Shown piece by piece: positions 53,421-62,775 of a stretch of DNA of 64,000 nucleotides. The first letter of the stretch is position 1. Each line of letters begins with the position of its first letter. Position numbers and translations under genes: made by a program. Below the pieces are notes generated by a model. That model saw only the letters and a program-made list of their open reading frames with translations. It did not search any database and was not told where the DNA came from. Source of the stretch: Salinarimonas sp. (GTDB lineage Bacteria > Pseudomonadota > Alphaproteobacteria > Rhizobiales > Beijerinckiaceae); the NCBI RefSeq assembly GCF_040111675.1, contig NZ_CP157794.1, positions 3,617,501-3,681,500 on the forward strand, read 5' to 3'.

Positions 53421-53469
53421 GAGCATCATCTCGTCCACCGACCGGCATCCACTCGGTGGGATGATGCTC
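53421..53469. repeat. Short palindromic repeat, copy 1 (49 bases)
   Basis: The ends GAGCATCATC and GATGATGCTC are inverted and the interior has CCACC and GGTGG-like pairing. The reverse complement matches the 49-base element at 62535 with only a few substitutions and the same length. It lies between the MFS gene and the PAP2 gene. Short elements like this are scattered between genes in Hyphomicrobiales genomes. Confidence 0.8.
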
Positions 53470-53508
53470 GCGGGGATCGATCCGCCGCGCTTGCGCGTTC
53501 AACGCCTC

Positions 53509-54228
53509 ATGAAACGCCCCCGCCTTCTCATCCAGGCGGCGCTCGAGAACCGCGCCGCCCTCCTCGTCCTCGCCCTCCTCGCAGGAGGGCTGTGGGCCTT
53601 CATCGAGCTCGCCGACGAGGTGCTCGAGGGCGAGACCCACGCCGTCGACGAGGCGATCCTCGTCGCCCTGCGCACCCCCGGCGACCTCTCCGATCCGCTC
53701 GGGCCCGGCTGGCTCGAGGAGATGATGCGCGACTTCACGGCGCTCGGCGGCACCGGCGTCCTGACGCTGCTGACGATCGCCGCGGTCGGCTTCCTCCTCG
53801 TCGCCAAGGCCCCGCGCGTCGCGCTCGCCGTGGCGCTGGCCATCGGCGGCGGGATCCTGCTCTCGACGCTGCTCAAGAGCGGCTTCGACCGCCCGCGCCC
53901 GGAGCTCGTCCCGCACGGCAGCATCGTCTACACGGCGAGCTTCCCCTCCGGCCATTCGATGATGTCGGCGACCGTCTACCTCACGCTCGCGGCGCTGGTC
54001 TCGCGCGTGCTGCGTCGGCGGCGGCTGCGGGTCTATCTCGTCGGGCTCGCCGTGGTCCTGACGCTGCTCGTCGGCTTCAGCCGGGTGTATCTCGGCGTGC
54101 ACTGGCCCACCGACGTCCTCGCCGGCTGGACGGTCGGCGCGGTCTGGGCGCTCCTCGCCTCGCTCGTGATGCTGCGCCTGCAGCTGCGGCGCAGCATCGA
54201 GCGGCCGCGCGGGGCAGAGATCGAGTAG
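53509..54228 (+). CDS. PAP2-family phosphatase
   Basis: A 239-residue membrane protein with about six helices. The three PAP2 active-site motifs are complete: KSGFDRPRP, then SFPSGHSMMSATVYLTLAAL, then SRVYLGVHWPTDVLAGW. It should dephosphorylate a lipid phosphate such as phosphatidate or undecaprenyl pyrophosphate at the periplasmic face. A family-typical hydrophobic N-terminus (LLVLALLAGGLWAFIELADE) precedes it. ATG at 53509 is used. It stands alone after the repeat. Confidence 0.92.
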   Translation: MKRPRLLIQAALENRAALLVLALLAGGLWAFIELADEVLEGETHAVDEAILVALRTPGDLSDPLGPGWLEEMMRDFTALGGTGVLTLLTIAAVGFLLVAKAPRVALAVALAIGGGILLSTLLKSGFDRPRPELVPHGSIVYTASFPSGHSMMSATVYLTLAALVSRVLRRRRLRVYLVGLAVVLTLLVGFSRVYLGVHWPTDVLAGWTVGAVWALLASLVMLRLQLRRSIERPRGAEIE

Positions 54229-54247
54229 GGCGCGAGAGGAGGCCGAG

Positions 54248-54275
54248 AAACGCGAAAGCCGCCCTTGCGGGCGGC
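54248..54275 (-). terminator. Intrinsic terminator of the tRNA-Leu gene
   Basis: On the minus strand GCCGCCC, a GCAA tetraloop and GGGCGGC form a perfect 7-base stem followed by TTTCGCGTTT. It lies about 45 bases beyond the tRNA 3' end and faces away from the PAP2 gene. Confidence 0.65.
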
Positions 54276-54318
54276 TCGCGGGTCGTCTCTCGTCTGGCTC
54301 CGTGGCATGCACCTCGTG

Positions 54319-54405
54319 TGGTGCGGCCGAGAGGATTTGAACCTCCACTCCCTTTCGGGAACTAGCACCTCAAGCTAGCGCGTCTACCAATTCCGCCACG
54401 GCCGC
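54319..54405 (-). tRNA. tRNA-Leu (anticodon GAG)
   Basis: An 87-base tRNA. The acceptor stem GCGGCCG pairs with CGGCCGC, the anticodon arm CTAGC-TTGAGGT-GCTAG gives GAG, and a long variable arm with TTCCCGAAAGGGA marks a class II tRNA. The T-loop GTTCAAATC is standard. The terminal CCA is encoded. It reads CUC and CUU leucine codons. Confidence 0.96.
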
Positions 54406-54508
54406 GGAGCCATCTCAGGGGCGCTGCCCCCGGGGTGCGGAGCATCTATCAGATCGAATCGGGGGGGACAAGCGGCTTTTCCGGAGCGTCGCGAAAAATC
54501 ATGGCCGC

Positions 54509-54871
54509 CTATTCGGCCGGTTCCGCGCCCGCCTCGCGCGCCGTCAGCGCGGCGGCCTCCTCGAGCGCGTCGCTGACGGAGAGCGCGTCGCCGATGGTCA
54601 CGCCGGCGTCGCGGATGCTGTCGGGCTTGGGGATGATCTCGGTGATCTCCACCTGGATGCGCGTGCCGGTGACGATCACCTGCCCACGGGCGATGGGGTG
54701 GTCGTTGGCGAGGATCTCGACCATGTCCGTGTCGGACGATTCGAGCTCGATCACCGCGCCGCGGCCCATGCGCAGCAGCATGTGCACGGGCATGCGCGTG
54801 CGCCCGAGCACGATGGTGAGATCGACATGAAGGCCTTCCAGGCTGGACACGCGCCGCGAACTCCCCGACAT
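54509..54871 (-). CDS. FliN/SpoA-domain protein, solitary
   Basis: A 120-residue protein with the SpoA (FliN C-terminal) domain. [40 protein letters not shown] and [18 protein letters not shown] follow the FliN pattern, and a helical Ala/Glu tail (about residues 90-120) is extra. FliN forms part of the flagellar switch C-ring. No other flagellar gene is in the window. It could be a second FliN copy or serve another assembly. The ATG is at 54871; lipB starts nearby on the other strand. Confidence 0.82.
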   Translation of the reverse strand: MSGSSRRVSSLEGLHVDLTIVLGRTRMPVHMLLRMGRGAVIELESSDTDMVEILANDHPIARGQVIVTGTRIQVEITEIIPKPDSIRDAGVTIGDALSVSDALEEAAALTAREAGAEPAE

Positions 54872-54920
54872 GAAGCGAATGACCCCGAACGACCGCGACC
54901 GCACGAGAGAGACCGACGCG

Positions 54921-55643
54921 ATGCTTGCCGATCATGGTGAACGGGCGGTTAACGCGCGCGCCGCCCCCACGGGCGGCTTCTTCCCCTCCGCCGGCTCCCC
55001 GCCGGTGGAATGGGTGATCGCCGAGGAGCTCGTCGCCTACGAGGCGGCGCTCGCCGAGATGGAGGCGCGCGCGGCGGCGATCGCGGAGGGGCGCGCGCCC
55101 GAGCGGGTCTGGCTCGTCGAGCATCCGCCGCTCTACACGGCCGGCACCTCGGCGAAGGAGGCCGACCTCGTCGCGCCGGGGCGCTTTCCGGTCCACGTCG
55201 CCGGGCGCGGCGGGCAGTACACCTATCATGGCCCCGGCCAGCGGGTGGCCTACGTCATGCTCGACCTCACGCGGCGCCGGCAGGACCTGCGCGCCTACGT
55301 CGCCGCGCTGGAGGACTGGCTGATCCGCACGCTCGGCGCCTTCAACGTGCGCGGCGAGCGCCGCGAGGACCGTGTCGGCGTCTGGGTGCGCCGCCCCGAG
55401 AAGGGCGAGGGCGTCGAGGACAAGATCGCCGCCATCGGCATCCGGGTGCGGCGCTGGGCGACCTTCCACGGCGTCTCGCTCAACGTCGAGCCGGACCTCT
55501 CCCATTTCGAGGGCATCGTGCCCTGCGGCGTGCGCGAGCACGGCGTCACCAGCCTCGTCGATCTCGGCCTGCCGGTGACCATGCCGGAGGTCGACGCCGT
55601 CATGCGCGCGACCTTCGAGGAGGTGTTCGGGGAGACGCGGTGA
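54921..55643 (+). CDS. lipB: Octanoyltransferase LipB
   Basis: A 240-residue enzyme that moves octanoate from acyl carrier protein to lipoyl domains. [40 protein letters not shown], the catalytic Lys in [14 protein letters not shown] and the catalytic Cys in [20 protein letters not shown] are all present. Starts at 54921 or 54870 are possible. The later ATG is preferred, because the earlier one would overlap the FliN-like start on the other strand. Confidence 0.94.
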   Translation: MLADHGERAVNARAAPTGGFFPSAGSPPVEWVIAEELVAYEAALAEMEARAAAIAEGRAPERVWLVEHPPLYTAGTSAKEADLVAPGRFPVHVAGRGGQYTYHGPGQRVAYVMLDLTRRRQDLRAYVAALEDWLIRTLGAFNVRGERREDRVGVWVRRPEKGEGVEDKIAAIGIRVRRWATFHGVSLNVEPDLSHFEGIVPCGVREHGVTSLVDLGLPVTMPEVDAVMRATFEEVFGETR

Positions 55644-55709
55644 GGGCGGCGCGCCGATGGGCGGGATCGCCCCTCGCCCCGGCGCGCCGCGCCCTGTAAT
55701 CTGCCCCTC

Positions 55710-58670
55710 ATGACGCACGCCCCCCTCCTCGACCGCCTCTCCGACGCCTGCCCCACCTGCTCGGCCAAGATCGCCAAGGCCCGTCTCGCCGACCTGATCG
55801 CGGCGGCGCGGGAGCGGGAGGACGCGGCGGCGCTCGTGCCGCATCTGGAACACGGGCCGCTGCGCAATCTCGTCGGCCTCCTGTTCGAGCACTCGCCCTT
55901 CCTGACGCGTCTCGCCGAGCGGCCGGAGCGCCTCGCCCGCCTCGTGCTGACCGCCCCCGAGGAGAGCCTCGCCCGCATCGTCTCCGAGCAGGCGAACCGG
56001 TTCCGCGCCGTCGCCGCCGGCGAGGCGACGCGGGCCGACGTGGCGCGGGCCTTGCGCAAGGCGCGGGCCGAGCAGGCGCTCCTCGTCGCGCTCGCCGATA
56101 TCGGCGGCGTCTGGGGCGTCGACGAGGTCGTCGCCGCGCTCTCCGACTTCGCCGACGCCTCCGTGCGCGGGGCGGCGAACACGCTCCTCGTCGAGGCGGC
56201 GCAGGCGCGGAAGCTCGAGATCCCCGACCCGGACGATCCCGGGGCGGGCACCGGCGCCGTGATCCTGGCGCTCGGCAAGCACGGCGGGCGCGAGCTGAAC
56301 TATTCGAGCGACATCGATCTCGTCGTCTTCTTCGACCCGGAATGCCCCGCCTTCCCGGATCCGATGGAGGCCCCGCCCTTCTACGCCCGCTTCGCCCAGA
56401 ACCTCGCGAAGATGCTCCAGGAGCGCACCGGCGAGGGCTATGTCCATCGGGTCGACTACCGCCTGCGGCCGGACCCGGGCTCAACCCCCGTCGCCGTCGC
56501 CCTCCCCTCCGCCTATTCCTATTACGAGACGGTGGGCCAGAACTGGGAGCGCGCGGCGCTCATCAAGGCGCGCCCGATCGCGGGCGACGTCCCGCTCGGC
56601 GAGAGCTTCCTGAAGGACCTCGCCCCCTTCATCTGGCGCAAGTATTTCGACTTCGCCGCCATCGCCGACGTGCACGCGATGAAGCGCCAGATCCACGCCG
56701 TGCGCGGCCATGCCGAGATCGCGGTGGCGGGGCACGACATCAAGCTCGGGCGCGGGGGCATCCGCGAGATCGAGTTCTTCGTCCAGACGCAGCAGCTCGT
56801 CTTCGGCGGGAGGCGTCCCGGCCTGCGCGGGCGGCGCACGCTCGAGATGCTCGCCGAGCTCGAGGCCGAGGGCTGGATCACGGCGGAGGCGCGCGACGAG
56901 CTCGCCGCCGCCTACCGCTTCCTGCGCGGCATCGAGCATCGGCTCCAGATGGTCGCCGACGAGCAGACCCAGCGCCTGCCCGCGGACGAGGCGACGCTGA
57001 AGGGCTTCGCGCGCTTCTGCGGCTACAAGAGCGCCAAGGCCTTCGGCACGGCGCTGACCGACGTCGCGCGCACGGTGCAGAAGCACTACGCCCTCCTGTT
57101 CGAGGAGGGGCCGGAGCTCGCCTCGGATGCGGGCAGCCTCGTCTTCACCGGCGCCGACATCGACCCGGAGACGCTCGGCACCCTGCGCAAGATGGGCTTT
57201 CGCGACCCCGAGAAGGCGGCGGAGACCGTGCGCGGCTGGCATTTCGGCCGCCGCCCGGCCATCACCTCGGCCCGCGCCCGCGAGGTGCTCACCGAGCTCA
57301 CCCCCGCGCTCCTCGCCGCCCTCGGCGGCACGGCGGATCCCGACGGGGCGCTCGAGCGGCTCGACGCCGTGTTCGGCCGGATGAAGGCCGCCGTCGAGCT
57401 GATGACGATCCTCACCAACCACGAGCGCCTGCTCACGCTCTTCGCCGATCTCCTCGGCACCGCCCCGCGCCTCGCCGAGACGGTGGCGAAGAGCCCGCAC
57501 GTGCTCGACGCGATCATCGACCCCGCCTTCGGCGACCCCGTCGTCGACGAGGGCGCGGTGCTGCTCCAGGTCCGCGAGGCGCTGGGCAGCCCCGTCTCCT
57601 TCGAGGACTTCCTCGACCGCACCCGCGACGTCACGCGGCAGTCCACCTTCGTCACCGGCGCGCGGATGCTGTCGGGCGTGTTCTCGCCCGAGCGCGCCGG
57701 TCAGGCCTATGCGGCCGTGGCGCAGGCGATCGTGCAGACCTCCTACGAGGCGGTGGAGCGCGAGTTCGTCGCCGATTACGGCCGCGTGCCCGGCGGGCGC
57801 TTCGCCGTGCTGGGGCTCGGGCGGCTCGGCACGCGGGAGATGACGGCGACCTCGGACCTCGACCTCGTCGTCCTCTACGATTTCGACCACGAGAACCGCG
57901 AGAGCGACGGCCGGAAATCCGTCGACGCCACCGTCTACTACACCCGCCTGACCCAGCGCCTCGTCTCGGCGCTCACCGCCCCCACGCGGCGCGGGGCGCT
58001 CTACGAGGTGGATTTGAGGCTGCGCCCCTCGGGCCGCTCCGGCCCCGTGGCGACGCAGTTCCGCGGCTTCCTCTCCTACCAGCGCGGGGACGCGGAACTC
58101 TGGGAGCACATGGCGCTGACCCGCGCCCGCGTGGTGGCCGGCGACGGCGCGCTCGCGGGGGACGCGACCCGCGCCATCACGGACGTCGTCTCGCTGCCGC
58201 GCGACCCCGCCTTCGTCGCGCGCGAGGTGCTCGCCATGCGCGGGCTCATCGCCCGGGAGAAGGGCGAGGGCGACCCGTGGGACATGAAGCTCGCCGCCGG
58301 CGCGCTGACCGATCTCGACTTCCTGGCCCAGACCTACGTCCTCACCCGCGCCCACGAGAAGCCCGGCCTCGTCGGCCTCTCCCCCGGCCTCGCCCTGGCG
58401 CATGCGGGCGACGACGGCTTCTTCGCCGACGAGGAAGCGGATACTCTGGTCTCCGCCCAGGCGCTGTTCTCCCGCGTCTTCCACTGGCAGCGCCTGACCA
58501 TCGAGGGCCGCTTCGACCCGAAGACGGCGCCCCCCGCGATCCTGCGCCGCCTCGCCGCGGAAGCCGGCCTCCCCGACGCCAAGCGCCTCGCCGCGACACT
58601 GGACGAGACCCGCGCGCGGGTGCGGGAGATCTTCACGCGCACGCTGGAGGGGATGGCGGGGGGAGCGTGA
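55710..58670 (+). CDS. glnE: Glutamine synthetase adenylyltransferase/adenylyl-removing enzyme
   Basis: A 986-residue bifunctional enzyme controlling glutamine synthetase. The two nucleotidyltransferase domains carry LGKHGGRELNYSSDIDLVVF (about residue 187) for deadenylation and LGLGRLGTREMTATSDLDLV (about 700) for adenylation, each with the DxD metal site. An RRRPAI-like linker and a helical central regulatory region lie between. The length is typical of alphaproteobacteria. It is followed 6 bases later by a convergent gene. Confidence 0.96.
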   Translation: MTHAPLLDRLSDACPTCSAKIAKARLADLIAAAREREDAAALVPHLEHGPLRNLVGLLFEHSPFLTRLAERPERLARLVLTAPEESLARIVSEQANRFRAVAAGEATRADVARALRKARAEQALLVALADIGGVWGVDEVVAALSDFADASVRGAANTLLVEAAQARKLEIPDPDDPGAGTGAVILALGKHGGRELNYSSDIDLVVFFDPECPAFPDPMEAPPFYARFAQNLAKMLQERTGEGYVHRVDYRLRPDPGSTPVAVALPSAYSYYETVGQNWERAALIKARPIAGDVPLGESFLKDLAPFIWRKYFDFAAIADVHAMKRQIHAVRGHAEIAVAGHDIKLGRGGIREIEFFVQTQQLVFGGRRPGLRGRRTLEMLAELEAEGWITAEARDELAAAYRFLRGIEHRLQMVADEQTQRLPADEATLKGFARFCGYKSAKAFGTALTDVARTVQKHYALLFEEGPELASDAGSLVFTGADIDPETLGTLRKMGFRDPEKAAETVRGWHFGRRPAITSARAREVLTELTPALLAALGGTADPDGALERLDAVFGRMKAAVELMTILTNHERLLTLFADLLGTAPRLAETVAKSPHVLDAIIDPAFGDPVVDEGAVLLQVREALGSPVSFEDFLDRTRDVTRQSTFVTGARMLSGVFSPERAGQAYAAVAQAIVQTSYEAVEREFVADYGRVPGGRFAVLGLGRLGTREMTATSDLDLVVLYDFDHENRESDGRKSVDATVYYTRLTQRLVSALTAPTRRGALYEVDLRLRPSGRSGPVATQFRGFLSYQRGDAELWEHMALTRARVVAGDGALAGDATRAITDVVSLPRDPAFVAREVLAMRGLIAREKGEGDPWDMKLAAGALTDLDFLAQTYVLTRAHEKPGLVGLSPGLALAHAGDDGFFADEEADTLVSAQALFSRVFHWQRLTIEGRFDPKTAPPAILRRLAAEAGLPDAKRLAATLDETRARVREIFTRTLEGMAGGA

Positions 58671-58676
58671 GGATCG

Positions 58677-59609
58677 TCATTCGGCGCCTTCGCCCGCTCC
58701 CTCCTGCGCTCCCCTGCACGCCTCCCAGCCGAGGATCGCCTGCTTGCGGGTGAGGCCCCAGTGATAGCCGGTGAGCGCGCCCGAGCGGCCGAGCACGCGG
58801 TGGCAGGGCACGACGAAGGAGAGCGGGTTGCGCCCCACCGCCGCCCCGACGGCGCGCGCGGCCTTCGGGCTTCCGATCCGCTCGGCGATGGCGGAATAGG
58901 TCGTCGCCCGCCCGAACGGCACGCCGAGCAGCGTGCGCCAGACCCGCACCTCGAAATCCGTGCCGATCAGCACGACGTCGAGGGGCCGGTCGGGACGCCA
59001 GCTCTCCGGATCGAAGACGCGCGCGACGTAGGGCGCGGTCGCCTCCTGGTCCGCGACGTAGGTCGCCGCCGGCCAGCGGCGCCTCATGTCCGCGAGCGCG
59101 CCGTCGCGGTCGCCTCCGTCGACCCAGCCCAGTCCCGCGAGGCCGCGGGGCGTCGCGACGACGATCGCCTCGCCGAAGGGGGACGGGTGGTAGCCGTAGG
59201 ACAAGGTCAGCCCCGCGCCCTTGGCCTTGTAGTCCCCCGGCGTCATCGCCTCGTGCGTGACGAAGAGGTCGTGCAGCCGCCCGGGCCCCGAGAGCCCGAC
59301 CTCGTAGGTCGCGTCGAGCACGCTCGCCGAGGAGGCGAGCAGCCGCTTGGCGTTGTCGAGCGTGATCGCCTGAAGGAAGGCCTTGGGCGAGAGCCCGGCC
59401 CAGCGCCGGAAGAGGTGGTGCACGTGGCTCGTCGACAGGCCGACGTGATCGGCGATGTCGTCGAGCGTGGGCTGGTCGCGCCAGTTCTGCGAGATGTAGG
59501 CGATGATCCGGCGCACGACGTCGTAATCGGCGCAGAGCGTCGCGGGGGAGACCTCCCCGGGAGCTTCCCGGGCGTCCTCTGCGGCGATGGTGCGGGCGAT
59601 CTCGAGCAT
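58677..59609 (-). CDS. AraC-type HTH and methylated-DNA-cysteine methyltransferase fusion
   Basis: A 310-residue protein. Residues 30-130 form an AraC helix-turn-helix pair (QPTLDDIADHVGLSTSHVHH then SPKAFLQAITLDNAKRLLAS). The C-terminal Ogt/Ada domain has RVWRTLLGVPFGRATTYSAI and the acceptor Cys in FVVPCHRVLGRSGALTGYHW near residue 267. It lacks the N-terminal zinc Cys domain of full Ada, so it probably repairs O6-alkylguanine and may regulate without sensing methyl phosphotriesters. Confidence 0.92.
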   Translation of the reverse strand: MLEIARTIAAEDAREAPGEVSPATLCADYDVVRRIIAYISQNWRDQPTLDDIADHVGLSTSHVHHLFRRWAGLSPKAFLQAITLDNAKRLLASSASVLDATYEVGLSGPGRLHDLFVTHEAMTPGDYKAKGAGLTLSYGYHPSPFGEAIVVATPRGLAGLGWVDGGDRDGALADMRRRWPAATYVADQEATAPYVARVFDPESWRPDRPLDVVLIGTDFEVRVWRTLLGVPFGRATTYSAIAERIGSPKAARAVGAAVGRNPLSFVVPCHRVLGRSGALTGYHWGLTRKQAILGWEACRGAQEGAGEGAE

Positions 59610-59754
59610 GGCGGCCTCGTCGTGTCGTCTCGCCGGAGACTAGGCGGGCGCGAGGCGGGGCGACACCCGAAAACGACGGCGCAGGCGCCCCGGCGCGCGA
59701 AACGCTCCGCTCGGCTCGCGCGTTGGCGGCGGGACACGAAGCCGAGGGGGGTGC

Positions 59755-60375
59755 ATGACAGCGCGACGCGGCGACCAGCCGAGGGTGGCCTGGACCGGCG
59801 CGGTCGCCGCGGCGGGGGCGGCGATCCTGATCGTGACCGACCTCGTCGGCTCGGCGCTGGCGCCGAACTACGACCCGATCGCCGATTCGATCTCGGACCT
59901 CGCGGCGGGGCGGCTGTCCTGGATCCAGGATGTCGGCCTCGTCGCCTTCGCCATCGGCCTCGCCGCTCTCGCGATCGGTCTCGCGCGCACCGGCGAGGGG
60001 CGGCTGTGGACGGCGGGCGTGGTCTTCCTCGCCCTCGTCGCGGCGGACGTCGCCGTGATCGCCGTCCACGACGAGTACGGCGACCGTGAGCCGGGGGGCC
60101 TGGTGTTCCACCTCGAGCTGGTCTACCTGCTCGGCGGGCTGTTCGCGGCGACGACGCTGTGCCTCGCGCCGGGTCTCTGGCGGGAGAGCCGCGCCCGGGG
60201 CGCGTTCGACGGCGCCATCGCCGGGCTCTGGATCGTGCTGGCGCCGATCTTCTTCTTCGTTCCGACGCGCCTCGACGGCGCCTACGAGCGCGGGCTCGCG
60301 CTCCTCGTCCTGGCCTGGACGTTCGGCATGGCCCGGCGCCTCGCCCGCCGGCGCCGACGCGTGGCGCTCACCTGA
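59755..60375 (+). CDS. DUF998-type membrane protein
   Basis: A 206-residue protein with about six helices. The opening SALAPNYDPIADSISDLAAG followed by a Trp-containing helix is the mark of the DUF998 family, and a late helix reads GLWIVLAPIFFFVPTRLDG. Function unknown. It is divergent from the AraC-Ogt gene and convergent with the DUF2244 gene. Confidence 0.72.
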   Translation: MTARRGDQPRVAWTGAVAAAGAAILIVTDLVGSALAPNYDPIADSISDLAAGRLSWIQDVGLVAFAIGLAALAIGLARTGEGRLWTAGVVFLALVAADVAVIAVHDEYGDREPGGLVFHLELVYLLGGLFAATTLCLAPGLWRESRARGAFDGAIAGLWIVLAPIFFFVPTRLDGAYERGLALLVLAWTFGMARRLARRRRRVALT

Positions 60376-60406
60376 GAGGTCCGATGAGGCTCGCCGCGCA
60401 ACGCCC

Positions 60407-60901
60407 TCACACCCCCCGCTTCACCCGCGCCAGCGCCTCGCCGAAGGCCTCCGCGAAGCTCTCCCGCTCGGGCGGGGACAGCTCGCGCGCGATGACGACG
60501 CGCTCGCCGCGGGAGACGAGCGCGAGCGCCATCAGGCCGTAATCCTCGTCGTGCTCGCGGTCGAGCTTGGTCCAGAGCGGGTTGAAGCGCCGCTCGGAGC
60601 GCTCGCCGCGATGGGAGATGCGGCGCAGGAGCAGGTCGACGGGGGAGAGGATCACCTCCTCGACGCTCTTCGCCGAGCGGAAGCTCGCCTTGAAGGCGAT
60701 GGCGAGCGCCAGGATGTCGAGCCCGAGGAAGCCGGCCACCGGCCAGGCGCCGAGCACGATGAAGGGGATGCTCGATCCCACCGCCGCGAGGCAGCACAAG
60801 ACCACCACCAGCCGCGCGCCGGAGGGCGCGAGCGAGCGATGGGGCGTGATCACCGCCGAGAAGAGCGGCGCGGGATCGTCGGTCTCGTTCGGATGGGGCA
60901 T
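60407..60901 (-). CDS. DUF2244-type membrane protein
   Basis: A 164-residue protein with two central helices ([20 protein letters not shown] and [20 protein letters not shown]) and a cytoplasmic C-terminal domain, the DUF2244 plan. The segment [20 protein letters not shown] after the short N-terminus is typical of alphaproteobacterial members. Function unknown. It diverges from nth, 66 bases away. Confidence 0.85.
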   Translation of the reverse strand: MPHPNETDDPAPLFSAVITPHRSLAPSGARLVVVLCCLAAVGSSIPFIVLGAWPVAGFLGLDILALAIAFKASFRSAKSVEEVILSPVDLLLRRISHRGERSERRFNPLWTKLDREHDEDYGLMALALVSRGERVVIARELSPPERESFAEAFGEALARVKRGV

Positions 60902-60967
60902 CGGGGGAACGCCTTGCCGTCGTCGTGTCGGAGAGTATAACGCGCGAGGTCGAACTCGGAAGCGCCC

Positions 60968-61831
60968 GTGCCCGCGAAAAACTCACCGAAGACGCGCGAA
61001 GACGCCGCACCCGCGAAGCCCGCCTCGAAGAAGGTCGGCGCGGAAACGGTGAAGGCGAAAGCCAAGGCCAAATCCGCGAAGCCGGCGGCGAAGTTCGCCG
61101 GCACGCTGCCGAAGAAACCGCCGAAGCCGGTGGACGCCGCGACGCGTCACGAGATCTTCCGCCGGCTGGCCGCCGCCAATCCCGATCCGCGTTCGGATCT
61201 CGAATACACCAACCCCTTCACGCTCCTCGTCGCCGTGGTGCTGTCGGCCCAGGCGACGGACGCCGGCGTCAACAAGGCGACGCGCCGGCTCTTCGCCGTG
61301 GCCGACACGCCGGCGGCGATGCTGGCGCTCGGCGAGGAGGGCGTGAAGGAGCACATCAAGACGATCGGGCTGTTCAACGCCAAGGCCAAGAACGTCGTCG
61401 CGCTCTCGAGGATCCTGGTCGAGGAGCACGGCGGCGCGGTGCCGCCCTCCCGCGCGGTTCTGGAGAACCTGCCGGGGGTGGGCAAGAAGACCGCCGCCGT
61501 CGTCGTCAACGTCGCCTTCGGCGAGGCGACCATCGCGGTGGACACCCACATCTTCCGCGTCTCCCACCGCATCCCGCTGGCCTACGGCCGCACCACCGAC
61601 GCGATCGAGGCGGCGCTGACCCCGATCGTGCCGGAGGAGTTCCGGCGCAACGCCCATCACTGGCTGATCCTGCACGGGCGCTACGTCTGCAAGGCGCGCA
61701 AGCCCGAATGCTGGCGCTGCGTGATCGCCGACCTGTGCCGCTTTGCGGACAAGACGCCGGAGCCGAAGCCGGCCAAGGGCAAGGCCGCGGCGCAGCCCAC
61801 CATCGAGCCCGACGAGGAGAGCCTGCCGTGA
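60968..61831 (+). CDS. nth: Endonuclease III
   Basis: A 287-residue DNA glycosylase/lyase of base excision repair. The helix-hairpin-helix is [20 protein letters not shown], with the catalytic Lys before [23 protein letters not shown] region and catalytic Asp in [14 protein letters not shown]. The four iron-sulfur cysteines fit C-x6-C-x2-C-x5-C ([17 protein letters not shown]). Lysine-rich, Ala-rich extensions of about 55 residues at the N-terminus and 25 at the C-terminus are longer than in E. coli. The start is GTG at 60968. It overlaps pyrF by four bases. Confidence 0.95.
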   Translation: MPAKNSPKTREDAAPAKPASKKVGAETVKAKAKAKSAKPAAKFAGTLPKKPPKPVDAATRHEIFRRLAAANPDPRSDLEYTNPFTLLVAVVLSAQATDAGVNKATRRLFAVADTPAAMLALGEEGVKEHIKTIGLFNAKAKNVVALSRILVEEHGGAVPPSRAVLENLPGVGKKTAAVVVNVAFGEATIAVDTHIFRVSHRIPLAYGRTTDAIEAALTPIVPEEFRRNAHHWLILHGRYVCKARKPECWRCVIADLCRFADKTPEPKPAKGKAAAQPTIEPDEESLP

Positions 61832-62535
61832 CGCGCCCCGCCATCCCGCTCGAGGAGCGCCTGATCGTCGCCCTCGATCTCCCCTCCGTGGAGGAGGCCC
61901 GCGCGCTGGTGGCGCGCATCGGCGAGCCGGGGCGCTTCTACAAGATCGGCTACCGGCTCGGCTTCTCCGGCGGCCTGGGCTTCGCCCGCGAGCTGGTGGA
62001 TGCGGGCAAGAAGGTCTTCCTCGACTTCAAGCTCCACGACATTGCCAACACCGTGGAGGAAGGCGTCGCCGCGGTCGCCGCCATGGGCGTCGATCTCCTC
62101 ACGGTGCACGCCTATCCGCAGACCATGCGCGCGGCGGTCGCCGGGCGCGGCGAGGGCGGGCTGAAGATCCTCGCGGTCACCGTGCTCACCTCCTGGGACG
62201 ACGCGGACCTCGCCGAGGCGGGCGTCTCGGGCGACGTCGGCAGCGTCGTCGCGCGCCGCGCCGAGCAGGCGCGGGCGATCGGCGTCGACGGCCTCGTCGC
62301 CGCGGCGGCGGAGGCGGCCCGCATCCGCGCCATCGTCGGGCCGGACCTCCTGATCGTCACCCCGGGCATCCGCCCCGCCGGCGCCGCCGCGGGCGACCAG
62401 AAGCGGGTGATGGGCCCCGCCGACGCCCTCGCCGCCGGCGCCGACCATCTGGTGGTGGGCCGTCCGATCACGCAGGCCGAGGACCCGCGGAAGGCGGCGG
62501 AGGCGATCCTCGCGGAGATGGCGGGGGCGGGCTAG
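61828..62535 (+). CDS. pyrF: Orotidine 5'-phosphate decarboxylase
   Basis: A 235-residue TIM-barrel enzyme converting OMP to [43 protein letters not shown] with the catalytic Lys and Asp residues, and [20 protein letters not shown] are diagnostic. GTG start in GTGA overlaps the nth stop, so nth and pyrF form a coupled pair. A short palindromic repeat begins at its stop codon. Confidence 0.96.
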   Translation: MTRPAIPLEERLIVALDLPSVEEARALVARIGEPGRFYKIGYRLGFSGGLGFARELVDAGKKVFLDFKLHDIANTVEEGVAAVAAMGVDLLTVHAYPQTMRAAVAGRGEGGLKILAVTVLTSWDDADLAEAGVSGDVGSVVARRAEQARAIGVDGLVAAAAEAARIRAIVGPDLLIVTPGIRPAGAAAGDQKRVMGPADALAAGADHLVVGRPITQAEDPRKAAEAILAEMAGAG

Positions 62536-62583
62536 AGCATGATCCCACCGAGTGGAATCCGGTTGGTGGACGAGATCATGCTC
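62535..62583. repeat. Short palindromic repeat, copy 2 (49 bases)
   Basis: The ends GAGCATGATC and GATCATGCTC are perfect 10-base inverse complements. The interior includes CCACCGAGTGG and GGTTGGTGG. It is nearly identical to the reverse complement of the element at 53421. It begins at the last base of the pyrF stop. The following 190 bases up to the AI-2E transporter gene contain no recognisable gene. Confidence 0.85.
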
Positions 62584-62775
62584 AAAGGACGAATCGAGCG
62601 GCCGTCGCGGCCCGCCGAGCGTGCGGGCGCCGGCCGACGCACACGTCTCCCGCGGCGATGACGCCCTGTCGGGCGCGCTCGACGCGCGGGCGTAGAGCGC
62701 CTGCGAACGACGTGGGGGCGCGGTGAGGCGGGGGCGGCGCCCTCCCTCGCCCTCCTTCGCCCTCCCCGCTCCGGG

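Noticed and set aside
53418..54365. Plus-strand frame overlapping the PAP2 gene and tRNA
   Set aside because: It would translate through the tRNA-Leu complement and has shadow composition; PAP2 motifs are in another frame.
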